This document shows positions 13,745-63,787 of a stretch of 64,000 nt of DNA, in pieces; the first letter of the stretch is position 1; each line of letters begins with the position of its first letter. The stretch lies in the NCBI RefSeq assembly GCF_034702125.1, contig NC_085880.1:38433230-38497229 (forward strand), read 5' to 3'. A program made the translations under genes and the position numbers. This stretch comes from Engraulis encrasicolus. Taxonomy: Eukaryota; Chordata; Actinopteri; Clupeiformes; Engraulidae. Below the pieces are notes generated by a model. The model was not told where the DNA came from. It ran no database searches and was given only the letters and a program-made list of their open reading frames with translations.

Positions 13745-14125
13745 CAGGGGGCTCCTTACCACACTCCATGGCTGAAGTGCCCTTGACTCGAGCAAGGCAC
13801 CTAACCCCACACTGATCCAGCGACTGTAACCAGTACAGTGGTGTAGTCTATGTAGAACGCAGGTATACGCAGTATACCCACTTCTAAATTTCTGGGATTT
13901 CAGTATACCCACTTCTAAATTTCTGGGATTTCAGTATACCCACTTAAATTTGATTGATCCATTATGTAGAATAGGACAAATATATACAATATACCCACTT
14001 CAGAAAATGCTCAAATATACAGTATACCCACTTCAAAATAGTAGACTACACCACTGAACCAGTACCCTGTAAATAACTGTAAGCTGCTTTGGATACAAGC
14101 ATCAGCTAAGTGTAATGGATTGTAT
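13745..14125 (+). mobile_element. Fish SINE-like repeat split by a hAT MITE
   Basis: The left part includes CCATGGCTGAAGTGCCCTTG and GCAAGGCACCTAACCCCACA. The right part includes CCCTGTAAATAACTGTAAGC and GATACAAGCATCAGCTAAGTG. The same order appears on the opposite strand at 33575-33760. The split point is the MITE at 13836-14056. Confidence 0.75.
13836..14056. mobile_element. hAT MITE (221 bp) with perfect 8-bp target duplication
   Basis: 15-bp inverted ends CAGTGGTGTAGTCTA / TAGACTACACCACTG, flanked by AACCAGTA at 13828-13835 and 14057-14064. Internally it repeats CAGTATACCCACTTCTAAAT about twice plus shorter copies. Inserted into the SINE at 13745-14125. Confidence 0.93.
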
Positions 14126-14189
14126 TGATAAATGGCACATACTAGATGTGGCCATTCCTTCTTTTCCTTTCTACATGCATCAGTAAGTC

Positions 14190-16380
14190 ACACATAGTGG
14201 TATACTTACTTCGTCTTTTATCAATTTTTATATCTATTTGATGAGATAAGTTGTACTTTTTTACATAAAGGCTACATTTTCACATGTGTTTCACTGTTAT
14301 GGCTCACACAGGTGACATATCTCATAAGGTCAAGGAGTTGTGTCGTACAGTAGACAGACAGGCTGACTATAGGAGAATGGGAGTTCTATGTACAGTACTG
14401 TGAAAGTGGCACATGTCTTATTATTTTTTATATCTATTCGATGAGATGAGTTTGACTTTTTTTTACACAAAGGCTACGTTTTCACATGTGTTTCCATGAG
14501 GTCAAGGAGTTGCTTGGAGTACACTGTTTGGCACACACAGTACAGTACACGGGCTGACTAGTATATGAGTATGGGAGTTTCATGTAGGCCTACAGTACTG
14601 TAAAACTGGCACATGTCTTATACTTACTTTATTAATTTAATCAATTTAATGAGATAAGTTGTACTTTTTTACATAAAGGCTACATTTTCACATGTGTTTC
14701 CATGAGGTCAAGGAGTTGCTTGGAGTAGACTGTGTCGTTCAGTACAGTAGACGGAGAATGGGAGTTTCATGTAGGCCTACAGTACTGTACAATTGGCACA
14801 TGTCTTATACTTACTTTATTAATTTAATATATTTAATGAGATACACTTAACTTTTTTACATATAGGCTACGTTTTCACATGTGTTTCACTGGTATGGCTC
14901 ACACAGGTGACACATCTCATAAGGTCAAGGAGTTGTTTGGAGTTGTGAGTCGTACAGTAGACAGACAGGCTGACTAGTATATGGGAGTATGGGAGTTCTA
15001 TGTACAGTACTGTGAAAGTGGCACGTCTTATATTATGTTTATTATTTTTTATATCTAATCGATGAGATTAGTTTTTTTACACAAAGGTTACATTTTCACA
15101 TGTGTTTCCATGAGGTCAAGGAGTTGCGTGGAGTACTGTACTGTACTGTATCTAGTAGTAGTACAGTACAGTAGACGGGCTGACTAGTATAGGAGTATGG
15201 GAGATTCATGTAGGCCTACAGTACTGTAAAACTGGCACATGTCTTATACTTACTTTATTAATTTATATCTATTTGATGAGATAAGTTGTACTTTTTTACA
15301 TAAAGGCTACATTTTCACATGTGTTTCACTGTTATGGCTCACACAGGTGACATATCTCATAAGGTCAAGGAGTTGTTTGGAGTTGTGAGTCGTACAGTAG
15401 ACAGACAGGCTGAGCTGACTATAGGAGAATGGGAGTTCTATGTACAGTACTGTGAAAGTGGCACATGTCTTATTATTTTTTATATCTATTCGATGAGATG
15501 AGTTTGACTTTTTTTTACACAAAGGCTACGTTTTCACATGTGTTTCCATGAGGTCAAGGAGTTGCTTGGAGTACTGTACTGTACTGTATCTAGTAGTAGT
15601 ACAGGGGTGAATTTCTCAAAACCAAAGTTGCTTACTACATCAGTTACTCCGTTGCTTTCAATGCATTTTCCCATTGGCAACTACCGAAGTTGCTAACAGG
15701 CTAACAACTTCCCTTTTGAGAAACTCACCCCAGTACAGTAGACGGGCTGACTAGTATATGAGTATGGGAGTTTCATGTAGGCCTACAGTACTGTAAAATT
15801 GGCACATGTCTTATACTTACTTTATTAATTTAATCAGATAAGTTTAACTTTTTTACATATAGGCTACGTTTTCACATGTGTTTCACTGGTATGGCTCACA
15901 CAGGTGACACATCTCATAAGGTCAAGGAGTTGTGAGTCGTACAGTAGACAGACGGGCTGACTATGGGAGTATGGGAGTTTCATGTAGGCCTACAGTACTG
16001 TAAAATTGGCACATGTCTTATACTTACTAATTTAATCTATTTAATTAGAAAAGTTTTACTTTTTCACTGGTATGGCTCACACAGGTGACACATCTCATAA
16101 GGTCAAGGAGTTGTGAGTCGTACAGTACAGTAGACAGACAGGCTGACTAGTATGGGAGTATGGGAGTTTTGTGTACAGTACAGTAGACAGACAGGCTGAC
16201 TAGTATGGGAGTATGGGAGTTTTGTGTACAGTACAGTAGACAGACAGGCTGACTAGTATGGGAGTATGGGAGTCGTACAGTAGACAGACAGGCTGACTAG
16301 TATGGGAGTTGTGAGTCGTACAGTAGACAGACAGGCTGACTAGTATATGGGAGTATGGGAGTTTCATCATCAGGCCTCGC
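14190..16380. repeat. 2.2-kb tandem array of about 200-bp units
   Basis: The marker GTCAAGGAGTTG recurs near 14329, 14503, 14707, 14924, 15115, 15363, 15556, 15928 and 16102. Each unit carries ACATTTTCACATGTGTTTCA, TACAGTAGACAGACAGGCTG and TATGGGAGTTTCATGTAGGC. Unit length varies (about 170-260 bp) through internal deletions, and 16140-16370 degenerates into short TAGACAGACAGGCTGACTAG repeats of about 50 bp. No open frame is conserved between units. Confidence 0.9.
15605..15731. mobile_element. 127-bp MITE inside the satellite array
   Basis: Inverted ends GGGTGAATTTCTCAAAA / TTTTGAGAAACTCACCCC; AGTACAG flanks both sides (15598-15604 and 15732-15738). It interrupts one unit of the 14190-16380 array, so it inserted after that unit formed. 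Confidence 0.8.
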
Positions 16381-17590
16381 AGGAATTTGTCCTGACTCAC
16401 ACTGAGCGCGACAGATAAGGCATATTTGTGGTCGGGGTGTGGGTGGGGATATAATGTTTGCCTTCTCCAACAACCCCCACAGTTTCGCAGTAGGTCGGAA
16501 AAAGTGTAAGCCCTGTCTGTGCCGGGAAGATAATTTGGAAATCCATTGAGATTATGTATGTATATGTACAGTCTGGCAATGGAGACTTCTAATCCATTGT
16601 GTTTGGGGCTATAGTATTGCTAAACACCTGATGTGCTGTATTCTTAAAATCTTGATAAAAGTCAATTATTCTGGGGGCTAGGACTTTACTTCATGTCGAC
16701 ATGACATACTATGACAGATGACCCTGATGAAGGCGTAAGCCGAAACTTTGGTCTTATTAAATGTAACTGCATGAAGTTCTGAGTGTGCGACGACCATTCT
16801 TTTTCAAGTTGAGTCTAATTGTCTGCCGTACGCACGTCAAATGGTGTGCGTTTACTGAAACCCAAAGAAAGACTTCGACATGACATGCTATCCCAAAAAA
16901 ATATTCTACCTACTATCATTGCTTGAACTTTTGAAAAATATGCCTGAGTTGAGTTAATGTATGTTGTGTATATGACCTTGACTGAAATATACTTTGATTT
17001 TGGGTGAGCCAAATTAATGTCACATGATTGTTGTAATACATGCTACAACAAATAAACATATAACGACTTAAATCACCAACATAATCTTCACTGGTGATCT
17101 GTATTTCCAATGGAAAATTGTCCTGTGCCAGTGTATCCATGAAAGTATAAATAACGCTTTCGCAGTCTGCTGACCCCCAAAACCACAGTGTACGGTGGCT
17201 TGATAGTGTACACACTGACTAACCGGAAATACATTCTTTTCATTCAACCATAGGCCTAGTTCATCTGACATTTCTGTCTGTTGACAATTACATTCATGGC
17301 AGATTTTATACTTTTTTTCCCCAAAAGAACACGCATAACAACAGATGTAGTGCATAGAGATTTATTGAACGCCACATGAAATGAAACAAGAAGCAAAAAC
17401 AATCCATTGTATTTAGTTGTGCTAGACGCCATTTTAGAATATAAGAAGACCACACCTGTAACTTCTTCACAATCACCTCACTTTAAACAACAGTGAATCC
17501 CTTCATTCAGTCTATTATAGTCTATTATGTGTCTTCACAAATATTCTGCTGACTGATGTTGGGGCTGATTTGGGCCCTTCCCTGCTGTGA
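16380..17590. other. Intergenic block without a recognised gene
   Basis: AT-rich DNA. A motif GATGAAGGCGTAAGCCGAAA (16725-16745) resembles the end of a dispersed repeat. Short open frames lack splice context or family features. Confidence 0.5.
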
Positions 17591-17645
17591 TAGAGCAGAG
17601 TGTCATTTATTGACCCCAAGGGAAATTAAGTCCAGAAGCATACAG
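17583..17645 (-). mobile_element. Possible LINE 3' end (minus strand)
   Basis: The complement reads TTAATTTCCCTTGGGGTCAA then TAAATGA, the kind of 3' tail seen in fish L2/Rex-type LINEs. Only the tail is visible. Confidence 0.35.
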
Positions 17646-17683
17646 ACATAAAGCCATTAGGTGTCCAGTAGCATACATACACA

Positions 17684-20160
<2,477 letters not shown>

Positions 20161-20165
20161 CTTTG

Positions 20166-20325
<160 letters not shown>

Positions 20326-20329
20326 CCAC

Positions 20330-22050
20330 AGAATAACAATAATTAAAAAAAAACTTCCTGGCTGTGTTTTGGCCAATGAAACACAGATGTTTCTGAGCTA
20401 TTAAAATTAAAACTACAACAGACAGGCGCCTTCAGATCCAAGACTCACCTTGGGCCCAGTAGATGATTGCTCTGAGTTGCAGCAGATGACCATTCTCCAT
20501 TCATTCCTGTGGACACAGACTATGTTGCCAATCACACATTCAAAGCTAAGCCATGTGATCCATTTCTGAAGTGCACAAACGGCCAGTCCTTGATACAATG
20601 GTTCTACATACTGTACATACACAGCTACGGTACTTTCAGTTGTGTTCTTCTTAAATAGCTATCTCTCACACCATCCCTCTCTCACTCCCTCACACAGTGT
20701 GACTCTCTTTCTCTCTCTCTCTCTCTCTCTCTGTATGTGGCTCAGGCTATTTCATACGGTAAGTCAGACAGTCACTTCCCAGTAAGGAGGAAACGGTAGG
20801 AGGGAACCTCACGCCCCCTCACTATGAATCAATATGCAAGAGTTTCTGAGGAAAACATCTGACTGGCTAGTCCGGCCCCAGATTCCCATAAAACAACAAA
20901 AGAGGAAAAGAAAAAAAAGAAAAACACTTCCCAGGCAGTTGAGGAACTAGGAATTCCCCGTGAGCTAAGCAGTATGTTTGCCAGCCATGCAGGGTGTGTG
21001 TGTGTGGTGTGTGTCTGCGTGTCGGTGTGGGGGCAGATGGAGTGTGTGGGGGAGGAGGAGGAGGAGGAGGAGGAGGAGGAGGAGGAGGGGGGGTGGCACT
21101 CAGGGACGGGGGAGCATAGCTGCTGTCATCGCCAAAAAATGCAGTGTCATTCTTACCGTTAATAGCAGTAAGTTTCATTATGAAACAGCCGTGGCCATTT
21201 TATACACCATCCAATAAAAGATCTCTGCTGAGATAACGCTCGTGCTCCAGACTTTCAGCTCTGACACACCTGAAAACACATCATGTGACAACTATGACCA
21301 AAAAAATGTGAAAAGCCTTATCCATGATAAGGAACTTTTTTTTTTAACAAACAAAATGCTACAAAAACAAGAAGAGAGGCCAGTGAACAGCCATTTAAAA
21401 GTCACCACAAAAATGAGAGTCCACTTTCAGATAAGTCCTCTCATGCAGGTGGGATAAGTTGCAATTGACATTTTGCGCAGGACTTCAGAAACAGACCTGG
21501 CTTTCATGCTGCTGTTTGAACACTGGGGAAATTGGCTGCAAAGGTCAGTGATCCCATTTCCTTTCTCCTCACAGTCCTGGACACAGACATTTACGGCATC
21601 TCACTGCTTTCACTAACAGTTCAGTCAGCAGTCAGTCACCACACCTTGAAAAGCACCATAAAACACAGTGTTGTGTATTCTTAACATTTGATCTGTAGCC
21701 TACACGAATATCTGGCATGATTCAATTCAGTTGTCTCTCAAAAATAATAACGTTTATACTATAAATTATAGGCTACATTGATGGCATTTTAAAGAGTTGG
21801 TCTAGGCCTAATGCACCAGTTTCATGACAGAACTCAAAGATAGAGACTAAATATTGTATAGAATTCATCACAATAACCAAGCAAGGCATCACTGACAGAC
21901 AGACAAGCAAGGCTACCCTGACAAGCCACCTCGGTTGCCTTCAGATTTCTGAATCAGGAAGAACCACTGAGGACGAACAAGAAGGCAAAAACTCAAATGA
22001 CCATCATTCCATTCTCGGCGGGCTGTACTTCCGTGTTCAAAATTCTCCTC
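20330..22050. other. Region upstream of the slf2 promoter
   Basis: Contains (CT)n at 20707-20732 and a (GGA)n run at 21053-21088. A minus-strand stretch at 20413-20622 has an exon-like donor but no recognisable product. No gene is called. Confidence 0.5.
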
Positions 22051-22058
22051 CCACAAAA

Positions 22059-22232
22059 AATGGCGGCAGTGTGAACAGTGGGTAGTTTTAAAAACAACGA
22101 TACGAATTCATATTTACCTGCAAAAAAACTCCACAAAATATACGTGACAAGACCTAATTTACGAGAAGGCCAGATAGTCACTTGTGTTCAAGGAAAACGA
22201 CGCATTTCCCGAGGGTCAGCAGACTCTGACAG
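22059..22232 (+). promoter_or_regulatory. slf2: Probable slf2 promoter and non-coding first exon
   Basis: AAAATGGCGGC-like sequence at 22057-22067 matches the YY1 element often found just downstream of TATA-less transcription starts, in plus orientation. The segment then runs without a long frame to CTCTGACAG|gtaact (22232/22233), a usable donor. The first ATG here is closed by a stop four codons later. The next plus-strand segment with exon character is 27274. Assignment to slf2 is inference from order and orientation. Confidence 0.4.
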
Positions 22233-22794
22233 GTAACTTAAAGCTAACATTGATTAGCTTTCTAAAAGTAACAGAAGGCTGATGGAACAAAGTAACAACA
22301 AAGTGCAATGATTTCCGCTGTACATAATTGTCGGTTACAGTGTTGCTTTCATTGTTGAAACGTGTGCTGCTGCCTGCCTTTCTTTAAACTGTTTTGACAG
22401 TTTGGCGTGTTGTGCTTTCCTACTGTAGGCTACTGTGTTCACAGCATGCCCCCCCTGCCAAACATTATTTCACGTGGCCTATATCTGACCAATAATACCT
22501 GTGTTACCGTCCTATGAGCAGCTAGTAGGCCTACTTAAAAATCTAAATATTATAGACTGTCCTCCTTTATTGCTTGCGTTCCTTTTCTGGCTCTCTGGGA
22601 CTCGCTCTGAGAATCTCCCCAGCTGTTGACCGAATCAAACTAACGTTGTAGAGTTGTAAGCAGCAGTGATATTGTATTTACAATCTGCATGTAAAACTAT
22701 GACAGTTATTTGTTAATACTAAATTGTAAGTAGGCTACCACTTAGGCCTAACTGATTGGAGTAAGCCAGTAAGTGAGAGTGAAAGTGAAAGCCC

Positions 22795-23085
22795 AAGTGG
22801 GAAACTCCAACTCCCATTGTCATTGTGACACAGCACACAAGTGAACACTGCATTCAACGAAATTGCATTTATGGCTCACCCGTGCAAGGGGGCAGCCCCT
22901 AATGGCACCCCAAGGGAGTAGTGCGGCGGGACAGTACCAAGCTCGGGGTACCTCAGTCATGGTGGAGGATGGGGGAGAGCATTGGTTATTTACTCCCCCC
23001 ACCAACCTGGTGGGTCGGAGTCGAACTGGCAACCTTGGGCTACAAGTCTGATGCCCTAACCGCTTACTCATGACTGCCCCTGACT
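22795..23085 (-). mobile_element. tRNA-derived SINE, family A
   Basis: Minus-strand copy: its complement has a tRNA-like head with GGTTGCCAGTTCGACTCC near 23020 and a body with GAGGTACCCCGAGCTTGGTA and GTGAGCCATAAATGCAATTT. It matches the SINEs at 6170 and 45826. Confidence 0.8.
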
Positions 23086-23706
23086 GAACTGAACAAGTAC
23101 TTCTCAGACTGTGCATGTTATCAAGCACCTACCTTATTGTCAGCCCCACTGCACTGATTTTACAGCGTTGTGATTTTGAGGCGTGGCCCAAATGTGTGCC
23201 TTTGAAGTCTTTGCAGTCTAAATGCACATAGATGGTGTATATGACCACCCATGGGGGCTTTGAACATGGTTTAGTGATAAAAGCAGGCTTAACCTATAGG
23301 AAGTGATATACCTGCAGACATGATTTAGTTACGAAAGTGATGACTACAGGCTCATATTAATTTACCATTACCACAAGGTTAACTAAACCTGGTTTACCAC
23401 TGAACCAGCTTCTTAGTGTAACCCCCCTGGAGTCAAGGATGAGTCACGAGTCATCCTACTCCAGCCTGAGCCTCAAACACATAGCGCAGCCTAGTAGGGC
23501 TGCTTGATTATGAGAACAATCAAGATCACGATGATTTCAGTCAATATTGCTATGTTTTTCATATTATATTTCTTTTAAAGATTGTACTGTTCAACAATTC
23601 AAAACCTTCCCTCCCTTCAGCAGAGTGGAGGGCCATAAAGAAACACGCAGTGGTGCTCTGCATGAGTGTTGGGTAGCAAGTCTGCTCTGTGCTCGCAATG
23701 GCTTAA

Positions 23707-24060
23707 AGGGACACTGTGCAGGAAATGTTCAAAAAAGGTACTGCAACTATGCTGCTCATTGAAACTTGGCTGCCTATTGCCAAATTTGAACATGAANTGT
23801 NACTTAGTAATAAACACATATTTTCTAGTATGGTCCAAGTACAGTCATTTTTGCAGCTAAAAATGGCTATTTTTGGAAATTCAAAATGGTGGACCATGGA
23901 GAAGATCCCCCTTTTCATGTATGAAAAGTGCAATTTTTCCAGTCATAATGAATACTTAGAATTTGATGCTGGTGGTAAGTATTCATGAAAAAAGTAACAT
24001 TAGTGAATGGGTAGCATGAATTCTGGAAATAAACAACTGAAAATCTCACACAGTGTCCCT
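23707..24060. mobile_element. TTAA-flanked MITE (354 bp), T2/Kolobok-like
   Basis: Ends AGGGACACTGTGCAG / CACACAGTGTCCCT, flanked by TTAA on both sides (23703-23706, 24061-24064). The terminal pattern TTAAAGGRR and TTAA duplication match the T2-MITE/Kolobok group. It contains the two N bases at 23797 and 23801. Relatives: 4228, 36035 and 45100. Confidence 0.85.
23797..23801. other. Two unresolved bases (N)
   Basis: N at 23797 and 23801 inside the TTAA MITE, the only ambiguous bases in the window. Probably collapsed copies or heterozygous sites. Confidence 0.95.
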
Positions 24061-25112
24061 TTAAGTGGAGTAAAATGTATTGTGCTTAGTGTAACCTATA
24101 GTATTAGTGCAGTATAGACAAATGACAAAAATATTGTTTCAACTCGATATTATTAAATTTCATATTGTTTGACAGCACTTTTGATATCACAATATAAATT
24201 TGATGTATTGCACAGCCCTGGTGCCTAGGCTGCTAAAGCCTACTGGCTCACTCTCTGTGTAACGAAGTCCTTAAAGAAAACCACAAAACTGCTTTTGCAC
24301 AATGCTTGCATCAACATTAAGGCAAAAAAAAAGGCCGGTAATCTGATATCGCTGCTAATCTGTTGCTTCAGGAGTCTGTCCTACCTCTTCAACTCCTCTT
24401 GTTCTACCTTTGCATTGTTAAGATATACAATACTAATAATAATAATTTTTTAAAAATCACTTTCACACTGTCAATTAGCTGTGAATTAACTTACCTCACC
24501 AGATGTATCCATGAGTTCATGGGAAGCTGGTTCAGGAGTGAACCAGGTAAAGTTAAGATGGTAAATCGTCTCTAATTGGAGAGCCTGGAGTCATCATTTT
24601 CTTAGTATGGGCCTCAGGTCTATGCCTGAAAAGAGCAAACTTGTGGCACAGGGTCGGCAATGTCATTTTGGCTGTCCCAAATGTAAACATAAATTGAATT
24701 GATGAATGCTACACAGCAACTGACCAATAAGCTGTACTTTTACACATTTACTGAAGTAAATAGCACAATGCATCGCAATAATGCGCAATAATACATGAAT
24801 CGCAATGCATTGGTATAGAATCGCATTGCAGCATGTGTATCGTGAAGCAAATTGAATCATGAAACCCTTTGCCAATACCCACCCCTACCAGCAACTAGGC
24901 AGGTCAGATACCGCAGATAGAGTAAACTGTTGGGCAAGAGCAGGAAGTGCGGGGCCAAGCAATCAGAACAGCTTCAAAGACACTTCAAAGTTGTCTAGAC
25001 CCAGCCAGCTCTGCCTGTGGCTGAGTAACTGCCCTGGGTCACAACCAGAAAGCAGTGACTGGTGAAATTATAAAAATGGTACAATCCATATTTGGAGCAA
25101 AGGGATCCTAAT

Positions 25113-25353
25113 GCTGGGTCAAAGACGTCCAAAAAGGAATTGTCATTCAGTGTAACGGATACCTTCTGCTGACTGTAACTGTAAGAAACATGACTCTTTT
25201 TATTTTATTTTTTTCCAGTGAATTCATGAAAGCCTCGGCTGTCATCCATTCACTTGAAACAATTTAAAAATCTTGTTTTTTTTACAGTTACAGTCAGCAG
25301 AAGGTGTCCGTTACACTGAATGACAGTTTCTTTTTGGACGTCTTTGACCCAGC
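25113..25353. mobile_element. Foldback MITE with about 75-bp arms
   Basis: GCTGGGTCAAAGACGTCCAA on the left is complemented at 25330-25353, and the arms include CATTCAGTGTAACGGA and its complement TCCGTTACACTGAATG. About 90 bp of AT-rich loop. No target duplication resolved. Confidence 0.85.
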
Positions 25354-26079
25354 CGCAAGGTTTTAGGCTGTTTTCATGACTAGAGGAAACCGGATGGTGC
25401 ATCAGGCAACGTGGGGGAAAGAGTGAGATAGGAAGTCATCATCTTTCTACAGACACTGATCTCAAGATCCAGCAGACTGCAAGTTCAGATTGCTTATGTT
25501 GTTGTTGTTGTTGGGTTTTTTTATTTTTTATAAATAAGTACACGTGGGCACAGCACATGGAAATATGATGTATTCATTCATTTTACTTTTGAAAATTGTG
25601 GGTTTGCCATATTTACACATAGAAAAAAGTACTGGCTTTTCTGTATATCCTTAAAGCTCTGAGCGGCATGAGCCATTGCAAAAGATAGGTGCAATGCAAT
25701 AGTGGCAGGTGTGCAAAAAATACACACAGTGCAGCACAATAGAGTAGCTTGTTGGACACATTATGCAAATGATCAACAGCAGAGCAGCGCGTAGTATGAC
25801 AGTGGTGCATTCGTTGTAAAATGCAAAAGACTGACTTCTTTTGCCTGACACACATAGTATTGTGTCCGTTTTGCTTGCACACAGTCTTTGTGGACCTCGC
25901 TGAAGGTTTGGTAAGCTGTCTATCTCATTTGGTGGATCAATCAATGTACGTATCATTGCAGCCGTGCCAACGTGATTTATTGAATTCATTAAATTGTGTA
26001 ATGTTTTGAAATCTAGGCTGGTGGGGCATGGCATTCTGCCTCCGAACTGCACTCATTCCTCTGTTTTTTTCACAGTATT

Positions 26080-26265
26080 TTTGCCTTTATTGTTTATAAG
26101 ATAGTCAAGAGTATGACAGGAAGAGAGTGGGAGGGAGAGTTAGAGATGGGTCAGGGCTGGCAAAGGACCCAGGCCGGACTGACTCGAACCTGGGTCGCCA
26201 CATGTGGGCAATGCAAGCCCATATTATTGGGGGCGTAGTGCGCTGCGCCACAGTGCCCCCCTCCC
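26080..26265 (-). mobile_element. tRNA-derived SINE, family B
   Basis: Minus-strand tRNA-like head (complement of TCGAACCTGGGTCGCC at 26182-26198) and the body complement of ATGACAGGAAGAGAGTGGGA, as in the copy at 7045. Confidence 0.75.
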
Positions 26266-26284
26266 CACTCCTTTGTTTTTAAGA

Positions 26285-26690
26285 TGTTTAAGGGCTTTTT
26301 GAGTCTTTCATCATATGACGGGAAGAGAGTGGGAGAGAGATGGGCCGGGGCAGGAGATATTACCAGAGAGAGTAGAGAGAAAGAGAGAGGTTCCATTGGC
26401 CCATTGTTTCCGGGTTCTATTATTGCAAAGGGGAGGGGGGGAAATCCCCCTTTAGGCAGACCTAGGCAGACCTAAGGACTGTTCTATTCAATGCTAGGAG
26501 TATTATGACACGCCCCTTTAGGCAGACCGGAACCTGGTCATGTTAGGTGCCCATAGCAACCTATTACATTGGCATATCTCTATATACTTAAAGAATCTCT
26601 GATATTACCTTGACCGGAGTCTAACCCGGGTCGCCATGGGCATGTAAGCCCATATGTGAGGGCCTTAGCCCCCTGCACTCCAGTGGCCCC
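26285..26690 (-). mobile_element. tRNA-derived SINE, family B, split by a hAT-like MITE
   Basis: Body at 26310-26364 (GACGGGAAGAGAGTGGGAGA) and head at 26602-26690 (GTCTAACCCGGGTCGCC), separated exactly by the MITE at 26365-26601. Confidence 0.75.
26365..26601. mobile_element. Second copy of the stop-codon MITE
   Basis: Begins AGAGAGAGTAGAGAG (preceded by C) and ends AAAGAATCTCTG. ATATTACC flanks both sides exactly (26357-26364 and 26602-26609), giving the 8-bp duplication of hAT elements. It fixes the boundaries of the copy at 11277-11498. Confidence 0.9.
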
Positions 26691-26712
26691 TGGTCTCACT
26701 TCACTGTTGTTG

Positions 26713-26840
26713 TCAAGTCAAGTCAAGTCCAGTCAGCTTTTATTGTCAGTTTCGTCATATGCACAGGTCATACAAGGAAATTGAAATTATGTTTTCTCTC
26801 TATACCAGGAAAGGACATAGACACACATACACAGGACTGA
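26713..26840 (-). mobile_element. 5'-truncated LINE tail (minus strand)
   Basis: The complement reads CCTTGTATGACCTGTGCATA then TGACAATAAA and a (GACTT)n tail, closely like the 3' end of the full-length LINE at 48870-52750. Only the last 130 bp are present. Confidence 0.7.
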
Positions 26841-27273
26841 TGCCGTGTTGTTGTTGTCACCAAACGGATTTCACTTAAACTTGACTTAAGTCTATGCTAG
26901 GTTGTAGTTATTTACTGGAATGTTTTTTTGGCTGGCTTTTCTGATAACTGAATCTGATTGGTTGTTGGTGATACTGGCCCTTCAACCTGAATAATGTTAT
27001 GCACCGTTGAATGAGGTGTTGAAGTTTTTGCCTTATTGTCAACAGATTTCCGTGGGTAGTTTGCACTTGAGAACTGTAACTGGTAGGCTATATATTTCCT
27101 CAACTATTACACAAGTGTTCAATTTAAGATTTAATATTTGTCTGTTTTCCTGAGCCCAGAGTTTTTTTGTTTTACAGCATTACAAATTAAAAAGTGTATT
27201 TTATACAGAATTCAAATGTCATCATCATGGCCTTACTGTCTAACTCCCTAACGTCAACTCTAATTCCATGCAG

Positions 27274-63141
<35,868 letters not shown>

Positions 63142-63173
63142 GTAACACAGCTGCACCGTACCGTCGTTTATAC

Positions 63174-63273
63174 CAGTGGTTCTCAAACTTTTTTGAACAA
63201 ACCTCTCTTCGCCTCATCATAAGCATCCCAACGCCCCATTGGGGGGTTGTAGTGCCCCTGTTGAGAAACACTA
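63174..63273. mobile_element. hAT MITE (100 bp) with 8-bp target duplication
   Basis: CAGTGGTTCTCAAAC at the left and GTTGAGAAACACTA at the right, flanked by GTTTATAC at 63166-63173 and 63274-63281. It lies 32 bp after the exon c17 donor. Diverged relatives occur near 46780-46960. Confidence 0.9.
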
Positions 63274-63787
63274 GTTTATACTGTGGAAGATTTAGCGGTA
63301 GATTTCTCTCTCTACATTTCTCATTTCCTGTTTTTTTGTGGTCGGAGCTTTTGCGCCATCTACCAGATATTGGCCACCCCTGACGTGGGATGCTGAAGGT
63401 TTCTCAGTTGGCGGTTTTGTGCCGCTGTGCAAGCAATTATGTAGTCATTATGTATTAGTCTTGTATCTTAATCCGTACAGGCCTTGTCACTGAAGAGTGA
63501 ATAGATATGAATGGTTTTCTCTAGTCATGACCTCTAGAGGCACTGAAACAGTGTTTGTGTTAAAGGGAGCCGTACACTGCATAAAACAAGTCTTCAGCCA
63601 ATCACCAACAATGAGTGACACAAAGGAGTTTTCATGATCATTCATATTCCCTTAAGAAAATCACTAGCAAAGCATACATTCTGCCAGAGGCTATGTGGGT
63701 GTTTGTGTATTTGCGAGTCCAGTGCTCAGGGATGTCGTACAGGAGGGTAAAGTGTGACTGAGTCCCCACGCAGTGTCTGATTTATGT

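Larger units (their letters stand above)
23490..24225. mobile_element. AGGGCTG-ended repeat hosting a TTAA MITE
   Basis: The left edge AGTAGGGCTGCTTGATTATG and the right edge GTATTGCACAGCCCTGG form inverted-type ends. The interior is split by the MITE at 23707-24060. Similar material starts the window. Confidence 0.5.

Noticed and set aside
20413..20622. Minus-strand 69-codon frame with acceptor- and donor-like borders (CCACAG|GAATGA and CCCAAG|gtgagt)
   Set aside because: No recognisable product, no neighbouring exons in phase. At best a non-coding transcript.
63400..63455. TTTCTCAG|TTGGCGGTTTTGTGCCGC as the next slf2 exon
   Set aside because: It stops after 16 codons and does not resemble the expected continuation of the family.
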